The notes beneath the pieces are model-generated. The model had not been told where the DNA came from. It saw nothing but the letters and a program-made list of their open reading frames with translations, and searched no databases. Made by a program: the position numbers and the translations under genes. Of a stretch of 47,009 bases of DNA, positions 17,658 through 26,129 are shown one piece after another (position 1 is the first letter of the stretch; each line of letters opens with the position of its first letter). This stretch comes from a virus: IMG/VR virus record IMGVR_UViG_3300036770_003647, positions 1 through 47,009 of that record, one strand, 5' to 3'.

Positions 17658-19408
17658 TTATTCTCCAATATGTTAATTCTACTGTTTAAAACTTGGACAC
17701 TTGCCACAAGATCGGCAATCATAGCATCATGATTCCAATAAATTGGTGTGGCTTCATCTAATGGTAAAACTCCGTCAATAGCATCTTGTGTTTTCATTAT
17801 TTGATCTTCATCAACCCATCCCCACTGACCGTACCAATGATCGACTTCTGCTACTTCCTGAGCAATAAATCCTCTTTTAATATCTAATGGTGTTAGTTCG
17901 CTTGCGTTTATGACATATTCGGGTTTCATTGTAAACTCTACCGGCCTTAAAGAACAGATGCGTGTTAGGGCTTGACCGGAGTCAATGGATACTATGTTTT
18001 CTTTAAGTTCTCTGCGCGATGATATATACTGCAAAAATCCAAAGTTATTAACAACATATGCTCCACCGCCTGCCGACATAGCACTAAACCAAGCGGTTCC
18101 ACCGACAACGTTTAGGTTTGCATTATTGGTTGTTCCTCCGACGTTTAAACCAAATTCAGCAATAAAGCGCCTATTATAAACGCGTACCCAAGTTGTGTCG
18201 TTCATCCATATTCCGCCGCCATAAGTTTCGTTATACCAGCCAGATTGTCCAGTACTACGCCACCAGTTATTGCAAAACGCTAACCCATCAATTGTTACAC
18301 TATATAAACCGTAAGACGTATTATACCCGGCAACTAGTGTGTCTTGACCGTTTGCACCGATTCTAACAGAAGTTGCGGTTGAGTATGATCTAAGATATAT
18401 TCCTCCAGTTGTTGAACCATGGCCTAATAATAAATATCCTCGATTGGAGTCTACCGAAGCCCAGTTTGAATCTGTGGGCCATCCACGTAAAGAAATAGCT
18501 GGCGAGTTTGTATCATCGCCAATTATTATTTGTCCGCTAATAGTTCCGCTAGATGTTAAACTAGTTAAAGTTCCAACACTAGTGATGCTTGAAAGATTTC
18601 CGGTTGTAATTACTGTGCCAGAAGCATTAGGAAGAGTTAGCGTTCTATTTGCAGATAAAGTTGTTGGTGTTAATGTAACTCGCCAAGATCCAGTTCCACC
18701 ATTTCGTCCAATAATATTAACCCCATCTTGCGTTGACGCAGAGACCCAAGTTTGAATACCATTGGTGTTTTGAAACTGATTTAATCCTGTAAAAAGATTG
18801 TTTGCGGCTAAAGATACAGCTGTGACCCACTGAGTGTTATAGTCGGTAGAGTCTATTTTAGCTAAAACTTGATTTGCTGTTCCGCCCGCAGCAACACCTG
18901 GGCCGGTTGCGCCAGTAGCTCCGGTAGCTCCAGTTGCGCCAGTAGCGCCAATTGGTCCGGGATCGCCTTGTATTCCCTGAATCCCCTGAGGTCCTTGTGG
19001 TCCTGTTGGACCCGGATCGCCTTGAATTCCTTGAAGCCCTTGCGGCCCAGTCGGACCCATTGGTCCAGTAGCTCCAGTTGGACCGGGATCACCTTGAATT
19101 CCTTGCGGTCCGGTTGGTCCAGTAGCTCCTATTGGGCCTGTGGCTCCAGTTGGACCGGGATCACCTTGCAGACCTTGAAGTCCTTGCGGTCCGGTTGGTC
19201 CGGTAGCTCCAGTTGGACCAGGATCGCCTTGAATTCCTTGAAGACCTTGTGGTCCAGTCGGCCCAGTTGGTCCTTGAGGTCCAATATCGCCTTCTGGTCC
19301 TTGAGGTCCTGCGGGACCTTGGCCAACGCCAATAACTTGAACTTTTTGTGTATTCGGCACGACAATAACTTTTTGTGTTCCGGCTACAATATTTGCCTGC
19401 TGCGTCAT
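17654..19408 (-). CDS. Collagen-like tail fibre with C-terminal S74 chaperone
   Basis: A 584-residue fibre. Residues 31-171 are almost pure G-x-y triplets ([16 protein letters not shown], with GDPGPTG) forming a collagen-like triple-helical stalk, with near-identical units that could recombine. Then comes a beta-rich shaft with [11 protein letters not shown] and [18 protein letters not shown], and an S74 domain over the last about 120 residues starting [10 protein letters not shown]. The expected Ser and Lys are present, but the Asp after Ser is replaced by Arg, unlike the SD of the other fibre. It probably binds the host through the distal head. Confidence 0.87.
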   Translation of the reverse strand: MTQQANIVAGTQKVIVVPNTQKVQVIGVGQGPAGPQGPEGDIGPQGPTGPTGPQGLQGIQGDPGPTGATGPTGPQGLQGLQGDPGPTGATGPIGATGPTGPQGIQGDPGPTGATGPMGPTGPQGLQGIQGDPGPTGPQGPQGIQGIQGDPGPIGATGATGATGATGATGPGVAAGGTANQVLAKIDSTDYNTQWVTAVSLAANNLFTGLNQFQNTNGIQTWVSASTQDGVNIIGRNGGTGSWRVTLTPTTLSANRTLTLPNASGTVITTGNLSSITSVGTLTSLTSSGTISGQIIIGDDTNSPAISLRGWPTDSNWASVDSNRGYLLLGHGSTTGGIYLRSYSTATSVRIGANGQDTLVAGYNTSYGLYSVTIDGLAFCNNWWRSTGQSGWYNETYGGGIWMNDTTWVRVYNRRFIAEFGLNVGGTTNNANLNVVGGTAWFSAMSAGGGAYVVNNFGFLQYISSRRELKENIVSIDSGQALTRICSLRPVEFTMKPEYVINASELTPLDIKRGFIAQEVAEVDHWYGQWGWVDEDQIMKTQDAIDGVLPLDEATPIYWNHDAMIADLVASVQVLNSRINILENK

Positions 19409-19420
19409 ACATCTCCTAAC

Positions 19421-19936
19421 TTAGTTGTTGTTTACTTTTAAGTACCATCCACTAATATGAAAGCTATCACTTGTGGTTAGGCTTACTGGAGAGTTGTCAT
19501 CAAATTCTTCATCGTGGCCATTTGATCCGGTGTAACTTAAATACATAGTGTTTGAATTTGGGTTAACGTGCCCAGCAATTGAATATTGCTTGCTAGTCGA
19601 TGCATCATGTAAACAACCGCTTCTGGTCATAAATCCAGATTCTGTATCAAAAGGAATTGTTAAGTAATACTGCCCAGTACCAAAAGATGTAATGTTTGTG
19701 AATAAAACATTAATCTGAAAGTAAATTAGTTGACCTAATTGAATGTACTTTCCGCTAAAAAGTGGCGCTCCAGAAAACGTTGGTTGTGTTCCAGACGTTC
19801 CTCCAGATACAGTATAAGTAACTCCGTTTTGCCAAAAGCCTGGGCCTTGCGGGCCTATGTTAATTATGCTGACTGAGTTTGATGCCGCGTCAACAATAAT
19901 CTTTTGCATTCGAGAAATAACGTTGATGTCACTCAT
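19421..19936 (-). CDS. Short tail fibre / receptor-binding protein (putative)
   Basis: A 171-residue protein. The start MSDINVISRMQKIIVDAASN resembles the N-terminus of the collagen fibre ([15 protein letters not shown]), and a short GPQGPGFW follows. The rest is a beta-rich globular domain rich in Ser, Thr and Asn (YFQINVLFTNITSFGTGQYY, ending SFHISGWYLKVNNN), like C1q- or carbohydrate-binding heads of phage fibres. The shared N-terminus suggests both attach to the same baseplate partner. Start 19936 overlaps the upstream stop. Confidence 0.6.
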   Translation of the reverse strand: MSDINVISRMQKIIVDAASNSVSIINIGPQGPGFWQNGVTYTVSGGTSGTQPTFSGAPLFSGKYIQLGQLIYFQINVLFTNITSFGTGQYYLTIPFDTESGFMTRSGCLHDASTSKQYSIAGHVNPNSNTMYLSYTGSNGHDEEFDDNSPVSLTTSDSFHISGWYLKVNNN

Positions 19937-20253
19937 TGGGTAACAGTTCCTCTAAAGACAACTTCTAAAGGCTTATCAAAAACGGGGACAGGCTCTCCTC
20001 CGGTCACTCGTTTGATATCCATGTATCCGCTTTGCGCGGTTATCTGCGAAGTAAACGTATCATCAATCGTAAATGTCAACTCCCCGTCAGTTCCGTCAGT
20101 TGTAAAAGCAACAACCCATGTTGCTAACAGCGGTGAATCGACATTTGGTTCCGATCGAATTTCGCTTGTGATTGTATCGGACGACACATCAATGCCAAGA
20201 TCGACCAGTAAAGTATTAGTTCGCCCTTTGTGGACGATTACTTGATTGCTCAT
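19933..20253 (-). CDS. Baseplate/fibre-attachment-like protein (putative)
   Basis: A 106-residue beta-rich protein: VIVHKGRTNTLLVDLGIDVS, SEIRSEPNVDSPLLATWVVAF, LTFTIDDTFTSQI and GYMDIKRVTGGEPVPVFDKPLEVVFRG. The pattern (an N-terminal strand set followed by a D-K/R-R...GEP) resembles the small BppU-N-like domains that anchor fibres. It is the first gene after the odd GC-block region 20254..20391, with AGGAGG 5 nt before ATG 20253. Confidence 0.5.
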   Translation of the reverse strand: MSNQVIVHKGRTNTLLVDLGIDVSSDTITSEIRSEPNVDSPLLATWVVAFTTDGTDGELTFTIDDTFTSQITAQSGYMDIKRVTGGEPVPVFDKPLEVVFRGTVTQ

Positions 20254-20391
20254 TGTGCCTCCTAAAGTGAAAACATTGTGGGTTTTTTTCCCCCGGGGAA
20301 AAATATAAGGGTCCGGCGATGTATTAGGGGGGTATCTTTTGCGGGACCCCTCCCCCCTATACCAAAAATAAAATAAAATAAAATAAAATAT
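20254..20391. other. Unusual intergenic region: interleaved inverted repeats, GC blocks, AAAAT tandem repeat
   Basis: This 138-bp gap has no gene. On the minus strand it reads TAGGGGGG, then GGGTCC, then CCCCCCTA, then GGACCC, i.e. two inverted repeats in interleaved order (A-B-A'-B'). It also holds a CCCCGGGGG palindrome flanked by T and A tracts (20283..20303) and about five AAAAT units at 20365..20391. It precedes the fibre, terminase and head operon. A cos site, a promoter for the phage RNA polymerase or a terminator are candidates. None can be proved by reading. Confidence 0.5.
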
Positions 20392-20637
20392 TTAGTCAGG
20401 AATGAATCGTGTTATCTTTTTATACATTCCTGTAACATTTTCTTTAACTATTTCGTCAATTGCTAAAGTGTTTGCTTCGTTTTGTTGTTGTTCACTAAGT
20501 TCATCTGAAGTTGTTATGATCTTGGCTAGGAGGGCGGTAGAGTAGTAACCTGCTGCAACATCCCAAGTGTACCAAGCTCTAAAGTTGTCAAACGGATTGT
20601 GTGGATTGTCTATTGTTGTTAACATGGCTTTAATCAT
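20392..20637 (-). CDS. Conserved small phage protein
   Basis: An 81-residue protein: MIKAMLTTIDNPHNPFDNFRAWYTWDVAAGYYSTALLAKI, then TTSDELSEQQQNEANTLAIDEIVKENVTGMYKKI. A protein of this size with DNPxDPFxxFxxWYxxDxxxGY and ...AIDEIVxxNxxGxYKK is common in Gram-positive phages, and I know no function. It stands alone between two odd non-coding regions. Confidence 0.65.
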   Translation of the reverse strand: MIKAMLTTIDNPHNPFDNFRAWYTWDVAAGYYSTALLAKIITTSDELSEQQQNEANTLAIDEIVKENVTGMYKKITRFIPD

Positions 20638-20657
20638 TGCGCCTCCTTTCTAATTAA

Positions 20658-20716
20658 AAAGTATACCGTATAAGTGTGTCGGTCTTTTAAACTTATACAC
20701 TTATACGGTATACTTT
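20658..20716. promoter_or_regulatory. 20-bp perfect inverted repeat (possible operator, promoter element or terminator)
   Basis: The arms AAAGTATACCGTATAAGTGT (20658..20677) and its exact complement (20697..20716) are separated by 19 nt. It lies between the RNA polymerase gene and the next gene. The arms are AT-rich and no T-tract follows on the minus side, so a classical terminator is doubtful. A dimeric protein binding site or a processing hairpin is equally possible. Confidence 0.6.
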
Positions 20717-20733
20717 AAGTCCAATCATTAACT

Positions 20734-23367
20734 TTAACTAAGCGTTGCTTCATCCAATGTACTTAAAGAGACACCCAAAGCTTCGGCAACTTCAGCTCTT
20801 GTATAGCCTGAGTTTAACATTGCTCTAGCTCTAGATGTCTTAGAGTTTGTCATTAATCTTGCTTCTCTTGGCGTGGCTAGTTCTCTGACTACGTCCATGT
20901 CGGCGTTATCAATGATCTCTTTAAGTTTAGTGGTGGAGATAGCGCCCTCTTGAATCGCTTGCCATTGCTCTGGAGTAATAGTTATTTGACTTTTCTTAGC
21001 ACCAGTTTGAGCTCTAGCCTGCTCTAATGCTTGTGCTTTCATCTTCTTTAACTTATCCGGAGGCATGTTTGGCTCAGCATCCCGCTTTTGTTTAATAACA
21101 TTATTAGCTAGAACTTGTGCTTGTCTTTCAAGGGGGCGGTTTCTATAAGCTAATGCTAATTGAATATTTAATTCTTCAACTTCTTTAGCATATATCTTTT
21201 TAGCTGACTCTGACCATTTAATGTTACCAATATTTATTGCTTCTTTTCTAGCAGAATTGGCAAGCTTTTTAAGCCTGTTCGATTGATCAGCATATAAATT
21301 CTCCATCGTTGTACCAGAAGATAATTTAAATGCATCATCAACAACAGCTAAACGTTGAGCTTTTGTCGTTACAGGTTTACCAGTTTTTTTAGAAACTCTA
21401 CCTGTTTCAACATATACAACTTCTCCAGTCTTTGGATCTATAGCTCCACCTTCAGACGCTTTTCGTTCTCGTCTTTCAGGTATATATATTTGACCTTTTG
21501 CTCTGGAAATAATAGTTGAAGCGCCACCATCTGGTTGGTATTTATCCATTAAATCTTTTATACCATTAACTTTTGCTGATTCTTTATAATTTAAATTATG
21601 TTTTTCAGCATCAATAACAACCATCGAATGGCGAACAGCACGCTCAAGTTCGCTAAGTGGTGCACCTTGAAGTGTCATGTCTGTAATTAAATTTGAAATT
21701 TTACCCATTTCAGTTTGAGTATTTGACATGCGTTTCATACCAGGATAACCAGGATATGCTCTTTGTGGATCAAAGTCTTTTAATCCTTCAAGGGGCTTCT
21801 TTACGGATATTTTGTTTTGATTATTTGGAATAACTAAAACTGTATCCCCGTCGAAATCCGCTCCTGATAAAATCTCAGCAACTTTTGAATTTATACCAAT
21901 AGCATCTGGGGCATTACCTAAAAGTTTTTTAGATTCAGCGTTTTTATTATTAACAATCAACTCTGGAATTTCAAATATTCCTCCATGAGGATAACGAACT
22001 AAAACAACTCGTTCTCCATTTTTATAGTTTGGGGCATATACTTCTTTTTCAGAAAGACTGTTTATTGGTAAAATAACGTGTGTCGCTTGTCGCGGTAAAG
22101 CTTGTGCCTTTAAATGTACAGCAGCAGCATCTACACCTTCTGCATATTCAAGTAAAAGCTTTTGTTTGACAATTGGATTTGTAAGAGATAAAATGTTTTC
22201 TAACTCTTTTTGCCTAATGTCATAGGTCATATCTAATTGTGTTTTAGCCAATACTGGAGATTGTTTAGATAAAACTTGCGGAGAAATTGACTTGGACCAT
22301 TCGGACCAGCTACCTTCTTCACGAACAAGATTCATAACAGATGTTACATTTTCTTTCCCATTTTTATCGACCGAAACTATCTGTCTAGAAATTAAAGTTC
22401 CAAACGGATTATCGGGATCATCTTTTAATGGTTTCAATGCATCTAATTTATTTCCAGTATTACTTTTATTTGTATTAAAGAGTAAATCTACACCATCTGG
22501 CAGATCATCCTTATACATAGCCATACCTTTTATATAATGCGTATCATTAACTTGTATTCTAACTTGCGCGTATATTGATCCGCCAATTGAAACGTCGTCA
22601 ACGCCTGGACGAACATATATTACTCCGTCAGCGTCTTTTCCGCCTTCTTCGGCGTAGCGAATACCAACTCGATTTATATCGATTGACTTTGGCGGTAATA
22701 TACCGAGAAGTGTTCTTCCGCCATCGTTAGAATAACTAGCTATTTGTTTGATGTCGAATCGGTTTTGATAAACTTCAGAATAACCGACACCTGGAGCAGT
22801 AAGAATTTTGTAAGTGGTTTCTTTACCTGTTCCCAATTGAACAAACTTAACAAAATATACTTTATAGCCTTCTTCTTTTAATTTGGCTATGGCTGCTTTG
22901 AATTTGGTATCACTGATACCAATATATTGTTCGGCTCCGGTTCCGACATCTAAATATTTTTTTTCTGCAACTTCTTCTTTTAACTTGCCAGTGACTGCAG
23001 TTAAAATATCTGCTTTATCTTTTGCTGAGGGCGCTAATAAAGCTCGAACGGAAGACTCATTTATTCCCATTCGTCGGCCTATTGCAGAATTAGACATTCC
23101 TTTATCATGAAGTCGTTGAGCAAGCGCAATTTTTGATTGTTTTTGCTCGTTTCTGGCTATAGTTGTTGCTTCTCTAAGCTGCGTTGTAGATATACCCAAA
23201 GCTTTAGCTATTTCAACATCCGAGTAGTTTAACTCTCTTCTTAGTTCTTTTATATATTCTAAGAAATCTCGGTTTCTAGTTGATTGGTTACTTGAAGATC
23301 CCCAAGGATATCTACCAGAACGTCTTAAAATCCCATAGTGGGCTAAATATCCTTCACTAATTTCCAT
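20734..23367 (-). CDS. Single-chain two-barrel (YonO-like) RNA polymerase with flanking HTH domains
   Basis: An 877-residue protein. ADFDGD at 503-508 is the metal-binding signature of the beta-prime double-psi barrel, and VVLVRYPHG at 454-462 matches the RxP strand before it. Upstream, HYIKGMAMYKDDLPDGVDLLFNT (quoted from 277-299 in pieces: K280-G281, DDLP, FNT) matches the beta-subunit barrel with its conserved Lys. Two HTH motifs lie at about 48-112 (VEIAKALGISTTQLREA and SNSAIGRRMGINESSVRALL) and one at about 853-877. The N-terminus carries LAHYGILRRSGRYPWGS, like a virion tag. It is the last gene of the operon from the 25.56-kb promoter. In phage SPbeta, YonO transcribes late genes; the same role is inferred here. 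Start ATG overlaps the previous stop (TAATG). Confidence 0.82.
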   Translation of the reverse strand: MEISEGYLAHYGILRRSGRYPWGSSSNQSTRNRDFLEYIKELRRELNYSDVEIAKALGISTTQLREATTIARNEQKQSKIALAQRLHDKGMSNSAIGRRMGINESSVRALLAPSAKDKADILTAVTGKLKEEVAEKKYLDVGTGAEQYIGISDTKFKAAIAKLKEEGYKVYFVKFVQLGTGKETTYKILTAPGVGYSEVYQNRFDIKQIASYSNDGGRTLLGILPPKSIDINRVGIRYAEEGGKDADGVIYVRPGVDDVSIGGSIYAQVRIQVNDTHYIKGMAMYKDDLPDGVDLLFNTNKSNTGNKLDALKPLKDDPDNPFGTLISRQIVSVDKNGKENVTSVMNLVREEGSWSEWSKSISPQVLSKQSPVLAKTQLDMTYDIRQKELENILSLTNPIVKQKLLLEYAEGVDAAAVHLKAQALPRQATHVILPINSLSEKEVYAPNYKNGERVVLVRYPHGGIFEIPELIVNNKNAESKKLLGNAPDAIGINSKVAEILSGADFDGDTVLVIPNNQNKISVKKPLEGLKDFDPQRAYPGYPGMKRMSNTQTEMGKISNLITDMTLQGAPLSELERAVRHSMVVIDAEKHNLNYKESAKVNGIKDLMDKYQPDGGASTIISRAKGQIYIPERRERKASEGGAIDPKTGEVVYVETGRVSKKTGKPVTTKAQRLAVVDDAFKLSSGTTMENLYADQSNRLKKLANSARKEAINIGNIKWSESAKKIYAKEVEELNIQLALAYRNRPLERQAQVLANNVIKQKRDAEPNMPPDKLKKMKAQALEQARAQTGAKKSQITITPEQWQAIQEGAISTTKLKEIIDNADMDVVRELATPREARLMTNSKTSRARAMLNSGYTRAEVAEALGVSLSTLDEATLS

Positions 23368-23924
23368 TAAAACCCTCCGTGTTTAAACTCTTCTATTCTT
23401 AAATCGAAATCAACAATTTTATCCATTATAATGGAAATTTGTTCTGAGCTTGGCTCATAATAACTTATTTCATCATTTTGATATATTCTTAATTCAATAC
23501 TTATATCATATGGATCAACAGAATACTGTAAACAAAATAAAGCAGCATATATCTCTAACTGAATATGTGATGCTTTTGTTACACCAGTTTTTAAATCGCT
23601 AATTCTAAGCTTATTGTTTCTAAAAGATATAGCGTCTGCATGTCCAAAACAATTTTCAGAATAATAAAGAGGTACTTCACTAGACATTTTATAGCCTATT
23701 ACGTCATTAACATAAAGGTTTAATGTTTTTTGAGTTTTTGGTAATTTAATCCCAAGTTTAACAGCTTCGTGAGCAAAGGCATGTAATTCAGTTCCGTGTC
23801 TTGCAGCCATAGCTGCGGTAAATCTATCTTTTAACTTTTCGGGTGAGTAATTTATCCAGTGATATCCACTTGGACTTAAAAATGCATGCTGTCCTTCTAG
23901 CTCTGGCTTGCGAACAAATTCCAT
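23367..23924 (-). CDS. RecB/Cas4-like PD-(D/E)XK exonuclease
   Basis: About 185 residues from ATG 23924 (MEFVRKPELEGQHAFLSPSG), preferred over 23963 because AAGGGG precedes it and the longer form would overlap the phosphoesterase end. Nuclease core: GTELHAFAHE (motif with the first acidic/His residues), CFGHADAISF with the catalytic Asp, ISDLKTG with the D-x-K pair, and QLEIYAAL with the trailing Gln-Tyr. This is the RecB-like family used in phage recombination or end processing. No Fe-S cysteines, so closer to lambda-type or RecB than to Cas4. Confidence 0.75.
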   Translation of the reverse strand: MEFVRKPELEGQHAFLSPSGYHWINYSPEKLKDRFTAAMAARHGTELHAFAHEAVKLGIKLPKTQKTLNLYVNDVIGYKMSSEVPLYYSENCFGHADAISFRNNKLRISDLKTGVTKASHIQLEIYAALFCLQYSVDPYDISIELRIYQNDEISYYEPSSEQISIIMDKIVDFDLRIEEFKHGGF

Positions 23925-23938
23925 AAAACCCCTTGTTT

Positions 23939-25207
23939 CTACAATATTCTCAGGTCGCCCCATTTTCTTTGGCCAAATTCATGACTAACGGAAAATACCA
24001 ACAAACCATTTGGACTGTGTTGACCGGTCATTTCTTCGAACCAAGCTGAACCAGGATCTTGTGCCGGGCACTGAAACCATGTTCTTCCGCTAGATTCGTC
24101 TATCATTAAATGATGATAATGTCCTGTTATTAAAATATCCGCATCATGCACATCGCCTCGACCTAAAGCATGACCTTTCCACCAATTCATAACTTTAGCT
24201 CTTGGATCTTTTCCGGACCGTCCAGCATGCATGTGCGTAGCACCAATAATTATACCAATATCGGTTTCGGTTTGGCATGCTGAAAAAGTCATAGATAATT
24301 TGTTGGTTAAATATACGTGAACGTTTGAGTATCGTTCTTTATTGGCTTGTATTATTTCAGTTACTTGCTCAAATACGGCCAAGTCGTCGTTATCGGAAAA
24401 GTTAGTGAATGCTTTTCCGTTTAATCTATTTTCTCCGTGATTTCCAGGAACAGCAACCAGTACTAACTTAGAACACAATGAATATAGTTCATTTACGTAT
24501 TCTAAAAGTAGCCTGCGAACGACTCGCATTTGTTCGCGTCTATCTAAATCCACTTGAAATGCTTGCATTGCATAATGCCCCGAGCACTGTTCAACTAAAT
24601 CGCCCATACCAACCAAATATATGGTTCTAGGGTTTCGATTTAACTTTTTTAAATCTTTAATGTGTTGTGTTAAGTTGACTAGACTATTTATAATTCGATC
24701 AACGGATCCAGCAGACCCATCGCTTTCGCCTTTACCAATTTGCCAGTCGCTTATACAAACAATCAAATCATATGGACTATTGTTAGTTACTACTTTTTTA
24801 GATTTTGCTTTTTTAATTTCTAAAAGAATTTCTTCATATTCTTTTTCAAAATTTGTTTTTTGACGAAGTACTATATTGGCTTTATAGTATTTCATTCTTC
24901 GAACATATGTTCGTTTGTCTTTACCAATTCCCTCAGAGACGTTGGCGTCCCAACCACGAATTTGAATTGTACTTTGATCTATTGCAACCAACTCGGGGTC
25001 AAGTCCCCAATCCTTTATTAACTCGTCCCATAAATTAGAATATAATTCTCTATCATCTGGAACTAACGCGACAATATGGCCGCTCGAGCCATTCCATTCA
25101 ATGGCCGGTTCCCATCCTTTAGGGTGTTCATGTATTTTTTTAATTTCAGCTTTATCGATTTCATTTATTTCTAAAGCTTTCTCTAAATCCATTTTTTCTT
25201 TTTTCAT
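23939..25207 (-). CDS. Calcineurin-like metallophosphoesterase (SbcD/Mre11-like)
   Basis: A 422-residue protein. Metal-binding motifs appear in order: CISDWQIGKG (first Asp), LVGMGDLVEQ (GD), VAVPGNHGENR (GNH), IIGATHMH, and ILITGHYHHL (GHxH). The first 140 residues are a helical and beta domain with ERELY/NLWDELIKDWGLDPE. It is grouped with a RecB-like exonuclease and a VRR-NUC nuclease, suggesting DNA end processing or recombination. Start 25207 has GGAGGATG upstream. Confidence 0.8.
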   Translation of the reverse strand: MKKEKMDLEKALEINEIDKAEIKKIHEHPKGWEPAIEWNGSSGHIVALVPDDRELYSNLWDELIKDWGLDPELVAIDQSTIQIRGWDANVSEGIGKDKRTYVRRMKYYKANIVLRQKTNFEKEYEEILLEIKKAKSKKVVTNNSPYDLIVCISDWQIGKGESDGSAGSVDRIINSLVNLTQHIKDLKKLNRNPRTIYLVGMGDLVEQCSGHYAMQAFQVDLDRREQMRVVRRLLLEYVNELYSLCSKLVLVAVPGNHGENRLNGKAFTNFSDNDDLAVFEQVTEIIQANKERYSNVHVYLTNKLSMTFSACQTETDIGIIIGATHMHAGRSGKDPRAKVMNWWKGHALGRGDVHDADILITGHYHHLMIDESSGRTWFQCPAQDPGSAWFEEMTGQHSPNGLLVFSVSHEFGQRKWGDLRIL

Positions 25208-25210
25208 TAT

Positions 25211-25501
25211 TCATCCTCCAAAATGTTGATCAAGAAGTTTTATTACTTCTGATTCATTACCCGGATAAATATAAGCGGCAAAAGACATATCGTCTAATTT
25301 TTCGATATAATAATCTTGATTCGGTTGAACATGTGAATCAAAGTCTTTCTTTACTTCTAACATAGCCCACATACCATTGTGTAAGATTGTTAAATCCGGA
25401 ATGCCTTGAATATATCCAGAATCGTTTTTCATAACAACACAATCTTTGTAACGTTTATGTAGCCGTTTTATAAGTCCGGCTTGATAGTCTTTTTCTTTCA
25501 C
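25211..25501 (-). CDS. VRR-NUC domain nuclease
   Basis: A 96-residue stand-alone VRR-NUC fold: KDYQAGLIKRLHKRY (helix 1), then GIPDLTILHNGMWAMLEVKKD with the PD...ExK catalytic core, then Q-x2-YYIEKL. The family cuts branched or structured DNA. The start is GTG (25501) with GAGGTCT upstream. A hairpin and T-tract lie between the promoter at 25549..25576 and this start, so expression may be attenuated. Confidence 0.85.
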   Translation of the reverse strand: MKEKDYQAGLIKRLHKRYKDCVVMKNDSGYIQGIPDLTILHNGMWAMLEVKKDFDSHVQPNQDYYIEKLDDMSFAAYIYPGNESEVIKLLDQHFGG

Positions 25502-25523
25502 ATAGACCTCGCAAAAAATATAA

Positions 25524-25542
25524 GATGTGCTAAAAAAGCATC
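25524..25542 (-). terminator. Leader hairpin with T-tract after promoter P1
   Basis: On the minus strand GATGC pairs with GCACATC (one bulge), followed by TTATATTTTTT. It lies right after the promoter and before the VRR-NUC start, so it may act as an attenuator. Confidence 0.4.
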
Positions 25543-25548
25543 ATATCT

Positions 25549-25576
25549 CTATTATATGCGTTGTAATATCAACACG
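25549..25576 (-). promoter_or_regulatory. Early promoter P1 (weaker match)
   Basis: Minus strand: ATTACAACGCATATAATAG, with TATAAT as -10. The upstream CTCGCA box of other copies is degenerate here (CGTGTT). It would drive the VRR-NUC, phosphoesterase, exonuclease and RNA polymerase operon, and is the last member of the series. Confidence 0.6.
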
Positions 25577-25577
25577 T

Positions 25578-26120
25578 TTATACTTTATCGTGAAGCGTGA
25601 AATTCTGTCCGGTCGGGAAAACTTTTCTTTTCATGTGTATGGATTTCCAAATGTCAGAAAATAAAACGCCGTTTACAATACCAGCTTCAACAACATCTTT
25701 GTAGGCGCAAAAAATAATGCCGTTGTCGTCCAGTTCTAAGACTGGGCCTATTCGATAAAAATCTTTAACATTATTAAACTGATATGAGTAGTGCCAAGCA
25801 TGCCATCTTGGGCGCCACATAATATTATCGGCCGAGCAATCGAGTTGATCACCATTAAGTAATATTGGAGTGTTGAATATATTAGTCTTACCTTCAACGA
25901 AAGTATTAGCAACTAAAACTTTAACGGATCTTGTATATTGCTTTCCGTTTTTAACTAAGCCAACTTTAACGCCACCTTGCTTTGTCAGACTTTTTTCTAA
26001 TATAACATCTGTTTTATTGTTAGCTATATTTCCTAAATTACTAACATCATAATCTGAAAAATCTTTTATCTGTCTCCAGACTTCAAACTGTTCTCTTGTT
26101 TTTGGTGTATAATTTTGCAT
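25578..26120 (-). CDS. NUMOD4/HNH-like endonuclease (possibly inactive)
   Basis: A 180-residue protein. It begins with a NUMOD4-like motif, EVWRQIKDFSDYDVSNLGNI, followed by VLVANTFVEGKTNIFNTPILLNGDQLDCSADNIMWRPRW (key elements: VA-x-TF, GDxxDC, NI-x-WRPRW). The layout matches phage HNH/homing-like nucleases, but the usual His-His pair is replaced by LNGDQLDCSADN, so only the N of HNH is obvious. It could be a degenerate or DNA-binding-only copy. Confidence 0.6.
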   Translation of the reverse strand: MQNYTPKTREQFEVWRQIKDFSDYDVSNLGNIANNKTDVILEKSLTKQGGVKVGLVKNGKQYTRSVKVLVANTFVEGKTNIFNTPILLNGDQLDCSADNIMWRPRWHAWHYSYQFNNVKDFYRIGPVLELDDNGIIFCAYKDVVEAGIVNGVLFSDIWKSIHMKRKVFPTGQNFTLHDKV

Positions 26121-26129
26121 TGTCTTCTC

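Noticed and set aside
18869-19441. Long plus-strand frame opposite the collagen-like fibre, plus extra minus frames at 18862-19412
   Set aside because: They come from the GC-biased G-x-y repeat, which keeps all frames open. Products are low-complexity and the fibre frame has the start, binding site and known domains.
20734-23367. RNA polymerase gene read as an ordinary HTH regulator
   Set aside because: The HTH motifs are only the ends. The 877-residue length, ADFDGD and the KG...DDLP pattern point to the two-barrel polymerase core.
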